Origin: Medicago truncatula | Taxonomy: Eukaryota; Streptophyta; Magnoliopsida; Fabales; Fabaceae | NCBI RefSeq assembly: GCF_003473485.1 | Contig: NC_053046.1 | Coordinates: 34,611,332-34,675,331 of the forward strand | Direction: 5' to 3' | DNA length: 64,000 bases | Shown: positions 48,472 to 61,305 of the stretch, one piece after another | Numbering within the stretch: position 1 is the stretch's first letter | Layout of the letters: every line of letters begins with the position of its first letter | Translations under genes and position numbers: made by a program | Notes under the pieces: model-generated | Seen by the model: the letters and a program-made list of their open reading frames with translations, nothing else | The model's database searches: none | What the model was told of the DNA's origin: nothing

Positions 48472-50794
48472 CTAGTTAACTACCATTGTACTTGCATCTA
48501 GCAAATTTCCACCACTTACAACATCAACATATGGTTCAATGTAGATGTTGCTGTCAAACTGATTTGTCACTCTTTGAGAATTGTTGTCCTGCAAATTTGG
48601 ACAAACAGGAAATTAAGATGGAATATCCATATATACAAGGTGATTACAAAACTTGTAAATAAAATAAAACATACATTAGTTCCTCTGTCATCACTCTGTT
48701 TGGTTAGTTTACTTGGCTTCTTAATAGCTTTTTCGATTGCAGACATTTTTCTTTTTGATGGAGGGCGGCCTTTACGTTTAACCCGCAATGGACTGTGAAT
48801 TTCAGTACCATTGTTTGGATTTGAGTCATTTAACATTTTCAGTTGTAGCATTCCTGGTGGGTAAATCAGAAGTAAAATGATGTAAAATTTCATGGAGGTC
48901 CTTAGATGTGTCTTCAAACTCTGCCGCTACTTCAGCAACCTCGTAGAAATGCTTGCATAACTTGTCAAACCTGTCCATTTGTGGCTTCAATTGTGTCACA
49001 CAATAACTGCTCTTGATATATGTATGCTTCCTTTTAATATTTTTATTCCATCTAGCTACAACATACTTCTCTGGTACATTTTTAACCCTCTCTTGAGCAC
49101 ACACACATAACACATGTCGACACAAAATACCTCTAAATTCAAACAATGAGCATTCACAATTGAGATCATGGTTTTCTCGATTAAACACAACTTTAAATAC
49201 ATGTTCTTTTGTTCTATCCCCAACTAACACATCCTCCAACACATGATATGTGGCAAAACAACCCTCCACGGTGTTCAATGAATAAGCACAATTCATTTTA
49301 GATCTAAATTCAGCTTGAACCTCCTTAAATTTAGCATGAGTATACTCACCTTGGAATTGCTTTTCAATTGACGAGTTTGACCCGCAAGAAATTGTGGTAT
49401 TCATCGAATTAAAATCTGCTTCAAATTCTTTTTCTGCTCGACTTCGGAGAGCATTATCATATTGTTTCATAAATTGATTTAGACTTGTCGTTGAATTGAT
49501 ATAACCATCAAAGAAAGCGTGTATACTCTCACTTCGTTGAGTTGTTGACATACCGGCCCAAAAATATTTTCTTAACAAGGTTGGTACCCATCTATGACGT
49601 TCTTTATACAATCCACTCAACCAATGATTTTGTTGAAGCTCAAATTTTTCGATGAAGGAACACCATTTCTCTTCAAAATCATCTATTGTGAACGTATCAT
49701 AAACAACTTCTTTCATTGCAAACTTAATCCTTTTATAATCACCATACCCACTGAGTTTTTCGGCAATTTTTTTCATTATATGCCATAAACACCACCTATG
49801 GCGAGTTGTAGGGAACACTTCCTCGATTGCATTTTGCATTGCCTTACATTGGTCAATCACAATAGCAACAGGGGGCTTTCCTAGCATACAACGAAGCCAT
49901 GAATTAAAAAGCCATACAAACGACTCTGTGTCTTCTCCTGATAGCAACCCACATCCAAGTAATGTTGATTGACCATGGTGATTCACACCAACAAAAACAG
50001 CAAAAGGCATATCATATTTGTTAGTCAAATATGTTGTGTCGAAAGTTACAACATCTCCAAAATACTCATAAGCAGCCCTACTTCTTGCATCAGCCCAAAA
50101 GACATTCCTTACATGAAAATCGTCATCCAAATCTATTTCATAGAAGAAATTTGGATTTTGTTCCCTCATTTGACAAAAATAGTTTATCAAGGCCTTGCCA
50201 TCACCTTCTTTTCCAATTGCACGTCGTTCCTTGTTAACATAATTCCTCACATCTCTTTCATTAAATGGTACATTTTCATGCCCGCCTGCATCTTTAACAA
50301 GAGATTGAAAAGTCTTGTTGATCCTCACACCTGCATCATCATTGATTTGAATTGTCCTCTTTACATGCAAGTCCATATTCTTGTTAGCCTTGAACAGCCT
50401 TGCCTTTGTAGGGCTAGTATGATGAGAATGATTAGGCTCAAATTTGTTAATGTACCACAATCCATCTGCTTTCAACTTGATACAAATCTTAGCAGGACAA
50501 CTTTTTCCCATTGTCGGACGTGTCTTCAATGTACATACACTTTTCGTCACTTCAGCCCGATCTCTTGTGCATGCAAGAATTAAGTAGCATACCTCCCCAT
50601 CCTTTCCTTTTCTCGATGTTCTAATCTTCCAATCAAAACCCTTTCTCAAAGCATATTCTCTATAAAATGATTTAGAAACACATATCTGTTTTAGGCTCCC
50701 ACCATGCATCTTCATTTTCAACATTAAAGTTGTCAACTTCTATGCCTTCATCATGAATACTACCACTATCCACAAAAGCATTTGGATTATCCAT
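48472..50794 (-). pseudogene. FAR1/FRS-type MULE transposase gene, frameshifted at both ends
   Basis: A central minus-strand frame of over 600 codons (50736-48826) shows the FAR1 DNA-binding region (FYREYALRKGFDWKIRTSRK), the MULE transposase core with FDTTYLTNKYDMPFAVFVG and VIDQCKAM (two likely catalytic aspartates), the TTQRSESIHAFFDGYI motif, and a SWIM zinc finger CECSLFEFRGILCRHVLCV. The N-terminus lies in another frame, from an ATG at 50794 (MDNPNAFVDSG ... WWEPKTDMCF then stop near 50675), and the C-terminus in a third (SPLRVKRKGRPPSKRK, then exon 48592-48472 ending in a stop at 48472). Thus about 15 bases seem lost near 50675 and a frame change lies near 48835-48870. A leader intron (about 50834-51353) precedes it. 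FAR1/FHY3 are host regulators domesticated from this family, but the surrounding terminal repeats mark this copy as a transposon gene. Confidence 0.88.
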
Positions 50795-51838
50795 GAATGT
50801 TCAATTGTGGGGGCAATTGACACCCCAAATCTGCACAAAATAACTCAAAATGTAAGCATGGACTTCGTCGAGATAAGCACACATAATGTACCTCACATAC
50901 TTTGTCATTAGAAAGAAACATTTCAACACAACAGAAAAACATAACAGAAATATAAGAGAAAAATTGTAATCAAAGGAGGGTATCAGATTTAAGTATTAGC
51001 AATGTCTAAGTCTGTAATCATGAAATTAAGTTGAGAAAATTAATATTGAGCATATTCATTATATAAAACCTGAATCAATTTCATTATTTAGTCAATTCAA
51101 AAATTTAGGGTTTGTGATTTAAAATTGGGGGAAAACGAAAATGATGAAGGAACCATCTCACCCCATGATAAAAATGGAAGAATGAAGTAATGAAATGAGA
51201 TAATAAGTGGGAATAAAACAAAAATGATTTGGGTTTAAGATTTTTTTTCCTATCTATTTATGAATCAAACCAACGTTTTCCTCAACCAAGGTAAAACAAT
51301 AACTACAAGCTACTAAAATTCTAAAAACAAGAGTAGAGAAAGGAAAGAACCTGAGCATGAAAACGAGGAGGAACAGTGGAGGAATACGGTGTTACGGCGG
51401 CAGCTGGAGTGACCGAAATAGCATGAGAGGCTGGCACTGCACAAAGATGAAGGAGTGACGAGAAATTATTAGTGAATGAAAGATTATTTGTTCTTGGTAA
51501 TGGGAAATGACTGAATCAGAAAGAGGGAACTCAAAAGAAACAAGAGGGAAAAAGAAACGAGGGAAAGAAGGAAAGAAGAAAAGAAGGAAAGAAGGAGAAA
51601 ATAAATGTAAAAAAATATATGTATTAGGTAACAGTGAATGGTGTTGTATATTTGTCTCCACTTTTGTGTATGATTATCATTTCTGTTTGGCTATATCTCC
51701 TTATTCCCCTGTCAAAGACATCTTAAATTTGTTAAAGTTTTACGGAATGGAAAAACTAACTTTGTTAGACCTTAATCCACAAAGCTTCCAGTTTTATTCA
51801 GTTTCGATTTCATAATCCACATTATATAAAGCAAAGTT

Positions 51839-52210
51839 TTTGTCCAACAACAAGTAAAAACAATCATGCATGCATGGACAATCTCAATCATTTTATCCAA
51901 CAAGTATAAAACTTCAATTTCATTATTTTATTATATTGCTTAATCTCAATCATACAAAGAAAACAAATTTTATTCTACTTAGTGGAACCTAGAAACTAGG
52001 AACTTATTAACTCAACCCAAATAAATAGCAACATTAAAATAAATTCCAACAATTCCTCCCCTAAACTGATTCATGCATGCATTCAATTTAAATTTGGCAC
52101 CTCACAAACTCCAAGTTGATCTCTTGATTTATGAAATACATCAAGTGTCAACGGTTTAGTCACAATATCAGCTACTTGATTGCTTGTGTTACAATGATAA
52201 CATCAACTTT
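51839..52210 (-). mobile_element. Ty1/copia 3' end: RNase H tail plus LTR
   Basis: On the minus strand the last residues of a copia polyprotein are visible, NQVADIVTKPLTLDVFHKSR then LGVC, followed by a purine tract (AGGGGAGGAAT) and then TGTTGGAATTTATTTT at 52051 downward, a copia-type LTR start. The LTR's far end is placed near 51839 by its TGTCC and is uncertain. The rest of the element is missing. Confidence 0.7.
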
Positions 52211-54360
52211 CCAAAGATAATTGCTCAATCTACTTCCCCAAAACTGTGGCAATTTATGAGAAGAGGGTTGTTAATTGTATAACCGTACATATAACAACCA
52301 AACTTATTATACCGTATAATATTCCACATCAATTGAGTTTGCTCAAAAAATACAAAAAATGGAAAATTGTATAACAAAGTAGAATTCATTTTCGGTTGTC
52401 AAAAAAAAGTTCATAAGTCAATTCTCTTATGAGAAGCACGCTTTTATAGTCTATTTTTGAGCATATAAGAGGTGCATTGAGAGACCATTTCTCAAAATTA
52501 TTTATATATATTTTGTGATTATGAGTTTAAACTTTGTTGGACTTTTCCATAAAAAAAAAAACTTTGTTGGAAAATGTACATTGATTAAAGTACGCAATTT
52601 ACATAATGAAAATCGCCTATACTTAACTAAAAGTTAAAGTGATTAGTTTTTTTATCATCTTAAAAAAACTAAGATTTAAGATATAATTAGTTACAATAAT
52701 TTGTTACGCTAGTTACTTAAGTTACACTAGTTAGTTGCTCATTGGCTCTATAAGCGTTTTTTTAATGACAGTGGTGGTGTTAATTATAATTTAAAGGTTT
52801 GATTATGTGGTTTTTGTTGAAGTTGAAATGATGAATTTTTGAAAGAACAAAAAAAATTGAAGATGGTGAAAATTGATGAAGATGAGGGAAGAAGATGAAG
52901 AAAAGTAAAATAAATAAGGTATTGGTGATACACAGTTAGATCTGATAGACCTCATTTATCCAATGGTCTCCTTTTTTTTTGAGGTTAAAATGAATGAAAT
53001 AGGACCAAATTGAATGATGGAAAGAAGATAAAGGACCAATTTGAAAGTTTAATAGTTAGAGGACCAAATTAAAAACAAAAAATAAGTTAAGGGACCAAAT
53101 GATATATTAAACCTTTTGGCATTAAACAAGTGATAAATGGTTCGATGCTTGAGTCTCTTCAAATTTTTTTGATTGAGAAGTGAGAACACATCTTTTTTTT
53201 TTTTTTTGAAGGGAAGTGGGAACACATCTTGTTTGTATGTTAAATAATTAATTATCTTATTGATATGTTTGATATAAATCATGTAAATTAAAAAGTCACC
53301 CTTCTAATAAAACTATATCATAAGATAAGATGACAATATCTTTTTTGTAGTTTAATTAGAGTTAGAGATCTCGAGATCAATTTTTTTCTCTTTTTTTAGT
53401 TAATATGGTTCTCAAGAGAATGTGACACGAGTAGGTTAGAGTTTAGATGTGAGATAAGTAGCTTGATCAAATCATTTAAAACACATCATATTGCCAATTT
53501 TTAGTTCAAAAATGTTTAAAATATGATGGAGGGACCAAAACTAACATATTTTAAAATAGGGAAACAAAATCCAAAAAATAGTAAAAATAAAGGGATCATA
53601 ATTATAATCAAGCCAAAAACATAAGATAACGCATTATGAGTATCAGAACAAAGGTCACATGATAAATCTGCATTGCACTAAGTTGCTGCTGGTTCGAAAT
53701 AAACATTAGAAGATGAAGTTTCTGTGAAACCGAACAAAGCCAAAGCATCATAGAAATGACACACACAAGCACAAATGGATTTCATAAATTATGACAAAGA
53801 TACTACGCATCGTTCTAACAATATTTCATTATTTGGTTTTGGAAAAAAACTGAAAGTCTTCAATAATTCAAAATTTCGTGGTGCAAGTAAACATATGCTA
53901 TAATTGCATTTGTTTACATTTTAGACAAATTATCATATTTAAAATCCTGAATTGTCTTAAAGCATTTTTGGCTAATCAACAAGGCCGAAAAATGGTACAC
54001 ACAGTACAGATAGATGAGAGAATTGCTCTTTACGTACCTATCAATTGCTCACAAACATCTCAAATTAGCAAAATATCTCCGGCAGCAATTAATCACCATT
54101 TGAGAACTTTTTAAATCGGTTATACTGATTTAAATAGTGATTTATCCGATTTAAAAAATGTTGAATGACAGTTAAATATCATTTTGAAGCGAACGATCGT
54201 TCATAGCCGTTCAACGAGCATTAATAATTGTTTGTGAGCAATTACTTGGTGTCTATAGAGCAATCTTTCAGACATGATGCCTTACAAAGTTTAGAAGGCC
54301 ATGAGCCCACAACTGTATCCTTATGTTTCAATGCAAGCAATGTGTTTCAAATACATTTTA
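52211..54360. other. Gene-free stretch
   Basis: AT-rich repeats including GGACCAAAT phrases (52980-53100) and the 108-bp repeat listed separately; no gene. Confidence 0.4.
53228..53336. repeat. 108-bp dispersed repeat, copy 2
   Basis: Same orientation and near-identical to 44136-44243. Confidence 0.9.
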
Positions 54361-55079
54361 TACTATTACTTTTCCCACCCTATTACATTCTCACACGCCC
54401 TAATTTAAAAAAAAAAATATATATCATTTGTTCTGGTTTTATAATCCGAACATGTTGGGATTATAAAATCCTAAATATTCAGAAACTGTTGAAACCTGAA
54501 GCACCTTGATCTTGAAGCACATTGGAACAGTTTGGATTATAAAATTTGAACATTTTTAGTCAATTTTGGACTATAAAATCCGAAACGTCTCAAACATTAC
54601 AAAAAAGCATGACTTTGGAGCGAGAAAAAGGTAAAAAAAAGGTACATTTCGTATTATTCTTTAAAAAAAAAAATTCGTATTATATAATCTGAAATGTATC
54701 AGCTCACGGACAGAGATTAACAACACATCACAATTTTCAAACATTAGATTAAAAATAAAAATTATCCCAAAGTTACAAACCAGTTCATACATAACATTAA
54801 AATCAAAGTAACATTTATCCAACGATTACAACACCATAACATAAAATCTAACCTCTGCCACCCCCAACAACACGTCTACGACGATAAACCCACCCTCTAT
54901 GAACCTCTCCCAAGATTGCTTTAAAATGGGGGAAGGTTCTCTGGACTTGCTCTTATATATCAAAATGGTTCAGATTTTATATTCCGAACTGATTTTTGGA
55001 TTCTAAAATTCGAGGGGCATTTTGGAAGAAAAAAAAATGGGGCGTGGGAGAACCTCATAAGGTGGGAAAAGTAACGGTC
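54361..55079. mobile_element. Mutator-type MITE with long inverted ends (copy 2)
   Basis: Left TACTATTACTTTTCCCACCC and right (reverse-complemented) GACCGTTACTTTTCCCACCT are inverted ends extending to CACGCCC. Flanks TACATTTTA (54352-54360) and TACATTTTT (55080-55088) match at 8 of 9 bases. The interior repeats TTTTATAATCCGAAC and its inverse several times, the same motif as in 21379-22228, and its ends align with that copy, so both belong to one family. Confidence 0.75.
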
Positions 55080-55686
55080 TACATTTTTTTAGCCAAAAAA
55101 ATCCCCTTATTTGCTTCCTTATGCTAACTTTTTGTTTTCACTTTTTTCATAATTAGAATCTTTGATGCAATTACACACTCCAAGATATTTTTATAGGTTA
55201 GGTCATTTGAGTCCGAAATACGATGAATTATTGAATCAACAATAAGACATCTAGATTATTATCCAGTTTGACTATGTTTTAAATGGACGATTTCAAGAAT
55301 CAAACTCGAGTTCTTTTTATTGAGAGAATATCATGTATTCAACTTCTTCAACTGGTTTTTTAATTTGTTTTCATTAACAGCTAAATTCGCTCCCATATTT
55401 TTCTTCTTTAACATGGCATGAATTCTTTTCTTGAGAGGAAATCATGTATTCAACTTCTCCAACAAGTTTTTTAGTTTGTTTTCACCAGCACTTAAATTTG
55501 CTCCCATATTTTTCTTCGTTTTTTTTTTTGCATCAAATTGTTGCTTAAAAAATTAACTTCGTAAGTTAAAATATTATTTTAACAGTTCATTTTTATGATA
55601 TTCAAACTACAAAATTATTTCTATTAATTGTTTGTATTTATAACTTCATAAATTAAATTTTGAGAACTTTGATAATTGTTTTATAA

Positions 55687-56027
55687 CAGTGGCCGTTTCA
55701 ATAAAATTGGAGGCTCGGCTCTAATATTAAAAATGGCCCCTAATAAAAATAATTAATGATAATTTAAACAATTACAAAGCATTATTTTGATTTTAATTTT
55801 TTTTGTTCATTTTTTTTTGTTGATAAATGTGTGGGTTTGGCCTAACTTATCAATTTACTCTTTATTTTTGTCAAAAACAAGTGTTTGATTTGGACCTACA
55901 TAATAAAAGAAAATATTATCCTATATATCCCAACAATTATACTTATACCCCTACAAATAACTGAGACCCTCATAAATTGGAGGCCCAGCTCCGTAGAGCT
56001 CTTTGTGTTTGCCAAAGAACGGCCCTG
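55687..56027. mobile_element. Small hAT-type element
   Basis: Begins CAGTGGCCGTT and ends AACGGCCCTG (inverted ends with one mismatch or gap) and is bracketed by a perfect 8-bp duplication TTTTATAA (55679-55686 and 56028-56035). 341 bp; both sides contain AATTGGAGGC followed by GGCTC or CCAGCTC. Confidence 0.8.
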
Positions 56028-56684
56028 TTTTATAATTAATTCATATTCTTATTTGATTGATTTTTTACTAATTAATAAAGTGATATTAATGATAGTTTTA
56101 TTTCGTATTTGTCGAGATTTGAATCCCCCTCTTAAATTTATAAAATCAAATAGGGAAAACAAATCATACAGGTCAAAGATTCATTTTTCTAACAAATGAT
56201 GAATTTACACTCACACATTTGAATTAACTAAGCATAACATTCTTTTTAATTCATCACTTATATTGACTTATCTTTGCTTACATGTTGTCATGGAGGGAGT
56301 ACATATCATCCCACTTCACTTTGAATAACACCCTAAATATGTGCACACGTTGAGTTTATTCACACTTAAATGGTGAGTTTGTCTTACATCACTCTACATT
56401 TTTGGATAACTTCTTTTATTGTGTAACAAGTTTAGTTGCTCGCCTTAAATCTGAGTTGATTATTCTTATGTTGATTCTCGAATGCAATTTTTTCACACAA
56501 TTTACTCAAATAGTTGGAAGTTTATAAACATCAAAGCACGATCTGAATTCTATGCCTAAAAATAAATGAATTGGATAAGAAAAAAAACACCACCAATATA
56601 CTTGATATTTCTTGACTTGGATATTTCAATTAGTAATTTCTTTCTTCTCGTTGAAAACTTGTTGCTAGGTTGTCAATTTACATA

Positions 56685-56805
56685 CTTCTTCCGGTCACAT
56701 TTATTAGCAAAACATTGTTAGTAGTAAGTATTCAGTCAACCTAAAAAGTAGTATTTTGCTTATAAATATAACCGGATGTTCTCTAAAAAAAAAAAAACGG
56801 ATGTA
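56685..56805. mobile_element. Short Stowaway-like MITE
   Basis: CTTCTTCCGGTCACATTTAT at the left is mirrored by CCGGTTATATTTATAAGCAA (reverse-complemented) at the right, the latter split by a poly-A insertion and CGGATG repeat. TA flanks both ends (56683-56684, 56806-56807). Confidence 0.6.
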
Positions 56806-59800
56806 GTATGTAAGTGAGAATTTTGTACATGAATGCCTCATTTATGACCTTGCAGAAGAAACATCAAACGAGATAGTAGTCAACACCTTGCTCCGTTGAC
56901 ATTCCTATTTGTGGCATTGAAAGAAGCATTTGTGGACATTTAAGGTTTCCAAGCCAAATCTATGATGCAGGCATGAACTGTGTTACGAATAGGTTGATTA
57001 AAATGAAAGTGAAGAAAAACATGGAAATTTAAAAGAGTGCACATTGCATACAATTATTCTATAATGAATATTCTATTAGACAAGAAAAAACTTCCAACCA
57101 CGGGTTATAGTTTTGTGATGCTAAAAATTCATGCTTCTTAGTTCTTATGGTCAAGAATTTATTTATTTTGTTGAACGATATTGAAAATCATTATCACAAG
57201 GACTTTTTGTCTTATCTAATCTAATTTAATTAATACTTATGTTTTAACCTAATAACGAAGACATCATTGGTCACTCAAGTTTTGGATACAAAACTATGTC
57301 TCTTACAGAAAAGTAAAATGAAAAAAACAAAAGCTCAGTGGTTGCATACACCAGCCACACGTTAGAATGACATCAAATTCTATAATATATAGCACTTTTG
57401 TTTGGTAATTTTGTTGGGAAGCAGCAATAGGTGGACAAGCCCATTTTTGGTATTTGCATGTCAACTATTTATAGTATTTTACTGCTGTATTGATGGAATA
57501 AAAACCATGTGTTACAAAATTGAGCATACTCAGCAGCAAATTTGTCAAGAAACATGAAGCCATGACACATAAATTCACATTGAAAAAGACTTAGATGAGG
57601 ATAACAAGTTAACAACAACTTTAACTAAGCTTACATTTAAATAACCTTGCCATAATATTCAAGCTAGATGAAATTTATAATATAGTCTCAACTCTACTCT
57701 GGGACAGGTTATATTCAAGAAGAGCTAATTAATGTTACTTTATTTTTTTTATCTAACGGAATCATACTATTAAAAAAAGTTGAAATAGATAAGAATGTCG
57801 GTCCAATAATTTTCAATAATAAGGAAAACCTAAAACAAGTTTAATGCATGAATTTTAATAGTTTTACTCTTGGATTGACCTTGATAGTTAAGGAAATTTA
57901 GAGATGGAAAAAGAAAAAGTCCATCTCTAATTTTCTCTTTTGGGTTAGAGAAACCACATTTGATAGCTATTGACTTTAATTTTTCTTCTTGTTCTTGTCT
58001 TTATTTTAACGTTTTTTAGTAGTATATTGTTGGGTCATCACGAAAAAAAGTCTAGGGATAATCATATTGGTTTTCAACAACCACATAAGTGAAAGTGAAT
58101 ATCACATTTCAATCTAAAATTTTAAGACATTAAATATATGAATAATCTCAGTATATAACACTCATTATCCAATGTGAAGAGAGCATACTTCGACTTGGGC
58201 TATTTATAGAAGGATGTTGCCTAATGATTATGATGATTAATCTATCATTGTTGGCAATTGATTCAATATGACCCAAATATTTTTTTTAGGAAAAAAATTC
58301 ATTGCATTTCATTATCTAAAACGTGTCAATACATGAGGGAGCATCATCTATAATATGGGGGCTAAGATTTAAAAGACCTGCATGCGCTAACTCGTAAGCA
58401 ACCTCTTTTACTTACCTCATATTAAACTCGACATGAGAGTTTTAAAAACTATTTTGTAACAAACGTCTACAAACAGAAATAATACAACTAAACTTACTAA
58501 TATGACCCAATTACTTTTTTTTTTTTTTTTTAATTTAACGCAAAGGAACGAAAAAGAGGGTTAAATTGAATATCAACAATTTTTATTTTTATTTTTAGAA
58601 ATGTGTATAAACAAGAACGATGAGGATGGTTCACAATACGTAAAAACCGACATGACCTGCAACTTATATTTTGGCAGACCTGCTATTTTTTGTTCATAAG
58701 CAAATAGAGTGATTCATGATTGCAATGCCAGAAAAGTAAATAAAACAAAATTACCTTACTATCCATATAATTAAGCATGTGTATTGTGTGCTACCCATAT
58801 TTTTTACTGCTGCACTGGGGTGAATGATTCAAGGTCATATATGGTGGTGTAAAGATCTTCATGTCTTGTTTTGGTGGCTCCCATTTATTTCAGAATGATT
58901 ATAGATTTTATTTGTTTATATCTCTTGAAATGAAAGAAATGGAGAAAGACATAAATGGAGAGAATTTTAACTCATGTGTTTATTATTATATAAACATCTT
59001 TGCTTGTTAATTTATTATTTTTTTGGATTAGACCCACCAAGTAAAACATCTAAAAGTAACTCCAAAAGAAACAAATTTATCTTCCTAAACACATGGGAAA
59101 CTGTCCAAAACCAAATAGAAGAAGTATAATAAATACAAATTATTCAAACGGTTGTGTACTGATGTTTTTATTTTTACAAAATTTAAAGGATAGAGTAAGG
59201 ACTTGAGTTGTGCGTTTTTTTAATAAACTTGTGATAACAAATAGAAGGTATAATATATATACAAATTAGTTTACTAGACCTAGATATTATTTAAGAAATG
59301 GTCACTACTAATGTGATCATATATAAAATTAGGTTTAACTAAGTGTTGGCAATTATATTAATCATGTAGGAATGCTGAGGTCATTAATCATGTGAATAAT
59401 GTATGAGATGATGGTGACCCGGTGGGTAAAAGAAAGATTATCAAAATGCCATATCATTGGAGACAACTATACACTATCTCAAGTCAGTTTTCACTTTTTA
59501 TACATATATATAAAAAATCAGGTGGGATTTTTTTTTTCTCTGAATATATTTTTATTTTAGCACGTTATGAAATTCTTATTTATATGGCGTTGCTACATCC
59601 CCTTCATAGCAGGAAAACAATCATCAAACTAAAATAAGATAAAATGGGGTTGTAACTAGATAAAATACAAAAATGGACTAACAAAAATTCAACATAAAGA
59701 GAGGGACAGAACATTAATCAAGTGCAATACTAATGTTTATGTATGTCATTGTTACTTGTGAAATAAGTAACAAATTATAAAAAAATAAAATTATTAACTC

Positions 59801-59818
59801 TAATATATGAATTTTGAA

Positions 59819-59904
59819 CATCTCTCTCTCGTGGCTGGGGTTTGAACCCCGAACGTTGCATACATTATGTATTGTTCATACCAACTGAGTTAAGCTCACG
59901 AGGA
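59819..59904 (-). repeat. tRNA-like SINE fragment
   Basis: Minus strand: GTGAGCTTAACTCAGTTGGT (A-box-like) then GGGGTTCAAACCCC (B-box-like). No acceptor stem, hence not a tRNA gene. Confidence 0.55.
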
Positions 59905-60586
59905 CCTCTATATATATATCCCCTTTTATGAGATATATTAATGTGATATATATCATTTATAAAGTTAAAAAATAAAATAAAAAAATAAGAGTTTCAATCT
60001 ATTTAGAGGTAAGTTATATGGCACAATATAAATAAGACTAAAGCTACAAAAACAAATGACATTGATGTCACAAAATTATATTTAGGCCCAATATTTCTAT
60101 AGCCTACTTATTTGATAAAAAAAATACGTGAAAATTGGGTTATTTGTACTCACACATAACAACCAAAGCACATTGCACAGACTAAAAAACACTGTATATA
60201 AAGCAATTACACATTGGAGATTAGATTTCTGCTATTCCCCCAGCACAAAACACTCGCTCCCTGCAGCTTTGTTCAAAATGCTAAAGCGTTAGTTAAGTAT
60301 CGCAAGTGTTAAACTCTGTGTGAGTTAACTAACGCCGAGTTAGTTAATTCACGCTACGTGCTGTTTAAACAAGGCAGAATACCTCATTTCCTCATTTGTC
60401 ATCTAAAATCTCAAAAAATCTCAAAAATCTCTCTCAAATCACCCAAATCCAAAATTCCTTCAAGTTCAAATCAAACAACACTTCAATAACATCTAAGTTT
60501 TCATAATCAAACACCATTAACATTTTATGTTTATATGTTAGTTTTTTTTTTTCTTCTTAAATTAGCATTTTTTTTTAGATTTAGAG

Positions 60587-60842
60587 TTTGTTTAAATTTT
60601 AGTTTTTTTTGGCAAGAAATCGTACAATGTTTACATGTAAATGGCTTGTGTTACTTAAATGTTTAGATGTTTGCATGTTTATGTTGTAGTTTTGAGTTTT
60701 AGAGAATTTTATAGAATTAGGGTTTGTTTAAATTTTGATTTTTTTGCAAGAAATGATACAATGTTACATGTAAATGACTTATCTTACTTAATTGTGTTTG
60801 GATGTTTGCATGTTAATATTGTCGTAGTTATGAGTTTTAGGG
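60587..60842 (+). repeat. Tandem duplication of about 130 bp
   Basis: Two copies each run GTTTGTTTAAATTTT, GCAAGAAAT, ACATGTAAATG, CTTA, GATGTTTGCATGTT, GTAGTT, GAGTTTTAG. They lie in what would be the leader intron of the ORF at 60937. Confidence 0.8.
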
Positions 60843-60936
60843 TATATGTATAATTTGCACTCCGAGTGTTTGATGAAATGTTTGAATGAGTTTTTCATTG
60901 ATTGTTTTTAATTTTTTATTGTGTAGATTTGAAGCA

Positions 60937-61284
60937 ATGGTCGGGTGGATCGACGTTCATGCACAATTCAACGGTAGAGAACCTCAGAGGTTGAATGTTC
61001 GGTGCCTTGGTGTAACGTTAAGAGGTCTCAAGGATGAACTGAATGAATTTAACTAGGGACTCAACCCCGGAGACACAAGGAGGGTGGAATACGTTCGATA
61101 TAAACGTTCAACGCTCGACGAGGGGAGAATATCATTTAGTTGGGTGGAATTAACGAACGACGAAAACGTGACGAGCATGTTTTGGGAGCACAACATGTTC
61201 CAGTGGATCGATATGCGGGTAACGTTGCTGAGATCAACTGAAGATATTATCAACAGTCTGATTCCGCCAGAAGATCATGATTAG
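60937..61284 (+). pseudogene. N-terminal fragment of a Mutator-type transposon protein
   Basis: After an acceptor-like GTGTAG, an ATG at 60937 opens MVGWIDVHAQFNGREPQRLN and continues to LKDELNEFN, where TAG (61054-61056) interrupts; the frame resumes GLNPGDTRRVEYVRYKRSTL and ends LIPPEDHD at 61284. The stop is one base from CAG (Gln). Similar short leading segments precede some legume Mutator transposases (recollection). No transposase core follows. Instead hairpin DNA begins within 25 bp. Confidence 0.5.
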
Positions 61285-61305
61285 GTAGGGATCACGATAG
61301 GTAGG

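Larger units (their letters stand above)
46262..51685 (-). mobile_element. Mutator-like element (MULE) carrying a FAR1-type transposase gene
   Basis: The two ends are inverted repeats of 48 bp with 40 matches: left CAGAAATGATACTCGGACAC, right (reverse-complemented) CAGAAATGATAATCATACAC, both continuing to AGACAAATATAC(G/A)ACACCAT. Immediately outside are TTTGGTTAT (46253-46261) and TTTGGCTAT (51686-51694), eight of nine identical, the 9-bp target duplication of Mutator elements. Inside are a FAR1-type transposase gene on the minus strand (48472-50794) with a 5' leader intron, a possible plus-strand transcription unit at the left, and a nested LINE insertion (47657-48025). Total 5424 bp. Ends and target copy are directly visible; autonomy is doubtful because the transposase is frameshifted. 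Confidence 0.9.
56036..60580. other. Gene-free stretch
   Basis: About 4.5 kb of AT-rich DNA with no supportable gene; holds a small Stowaway-like MITE and a SINE fragment listed separately. Confidence 0.4.

Noticed and set aside
49969..50583. 204-codon plus-strand open frame
   Set aside because: Antisense shadow of the transposase coding sequence.
48826..50736. Functional host FRS (FAR1-related) transcription factor
   Set aside because: Mutator terminal repeats and a 9-bp target copy surround it, and both coding ends lie in other frames.
56290..56310. Stowaway terminus GGAGGGAGTA
   Set aside because: No matching inverted end or paired TA found within a plausible distance.
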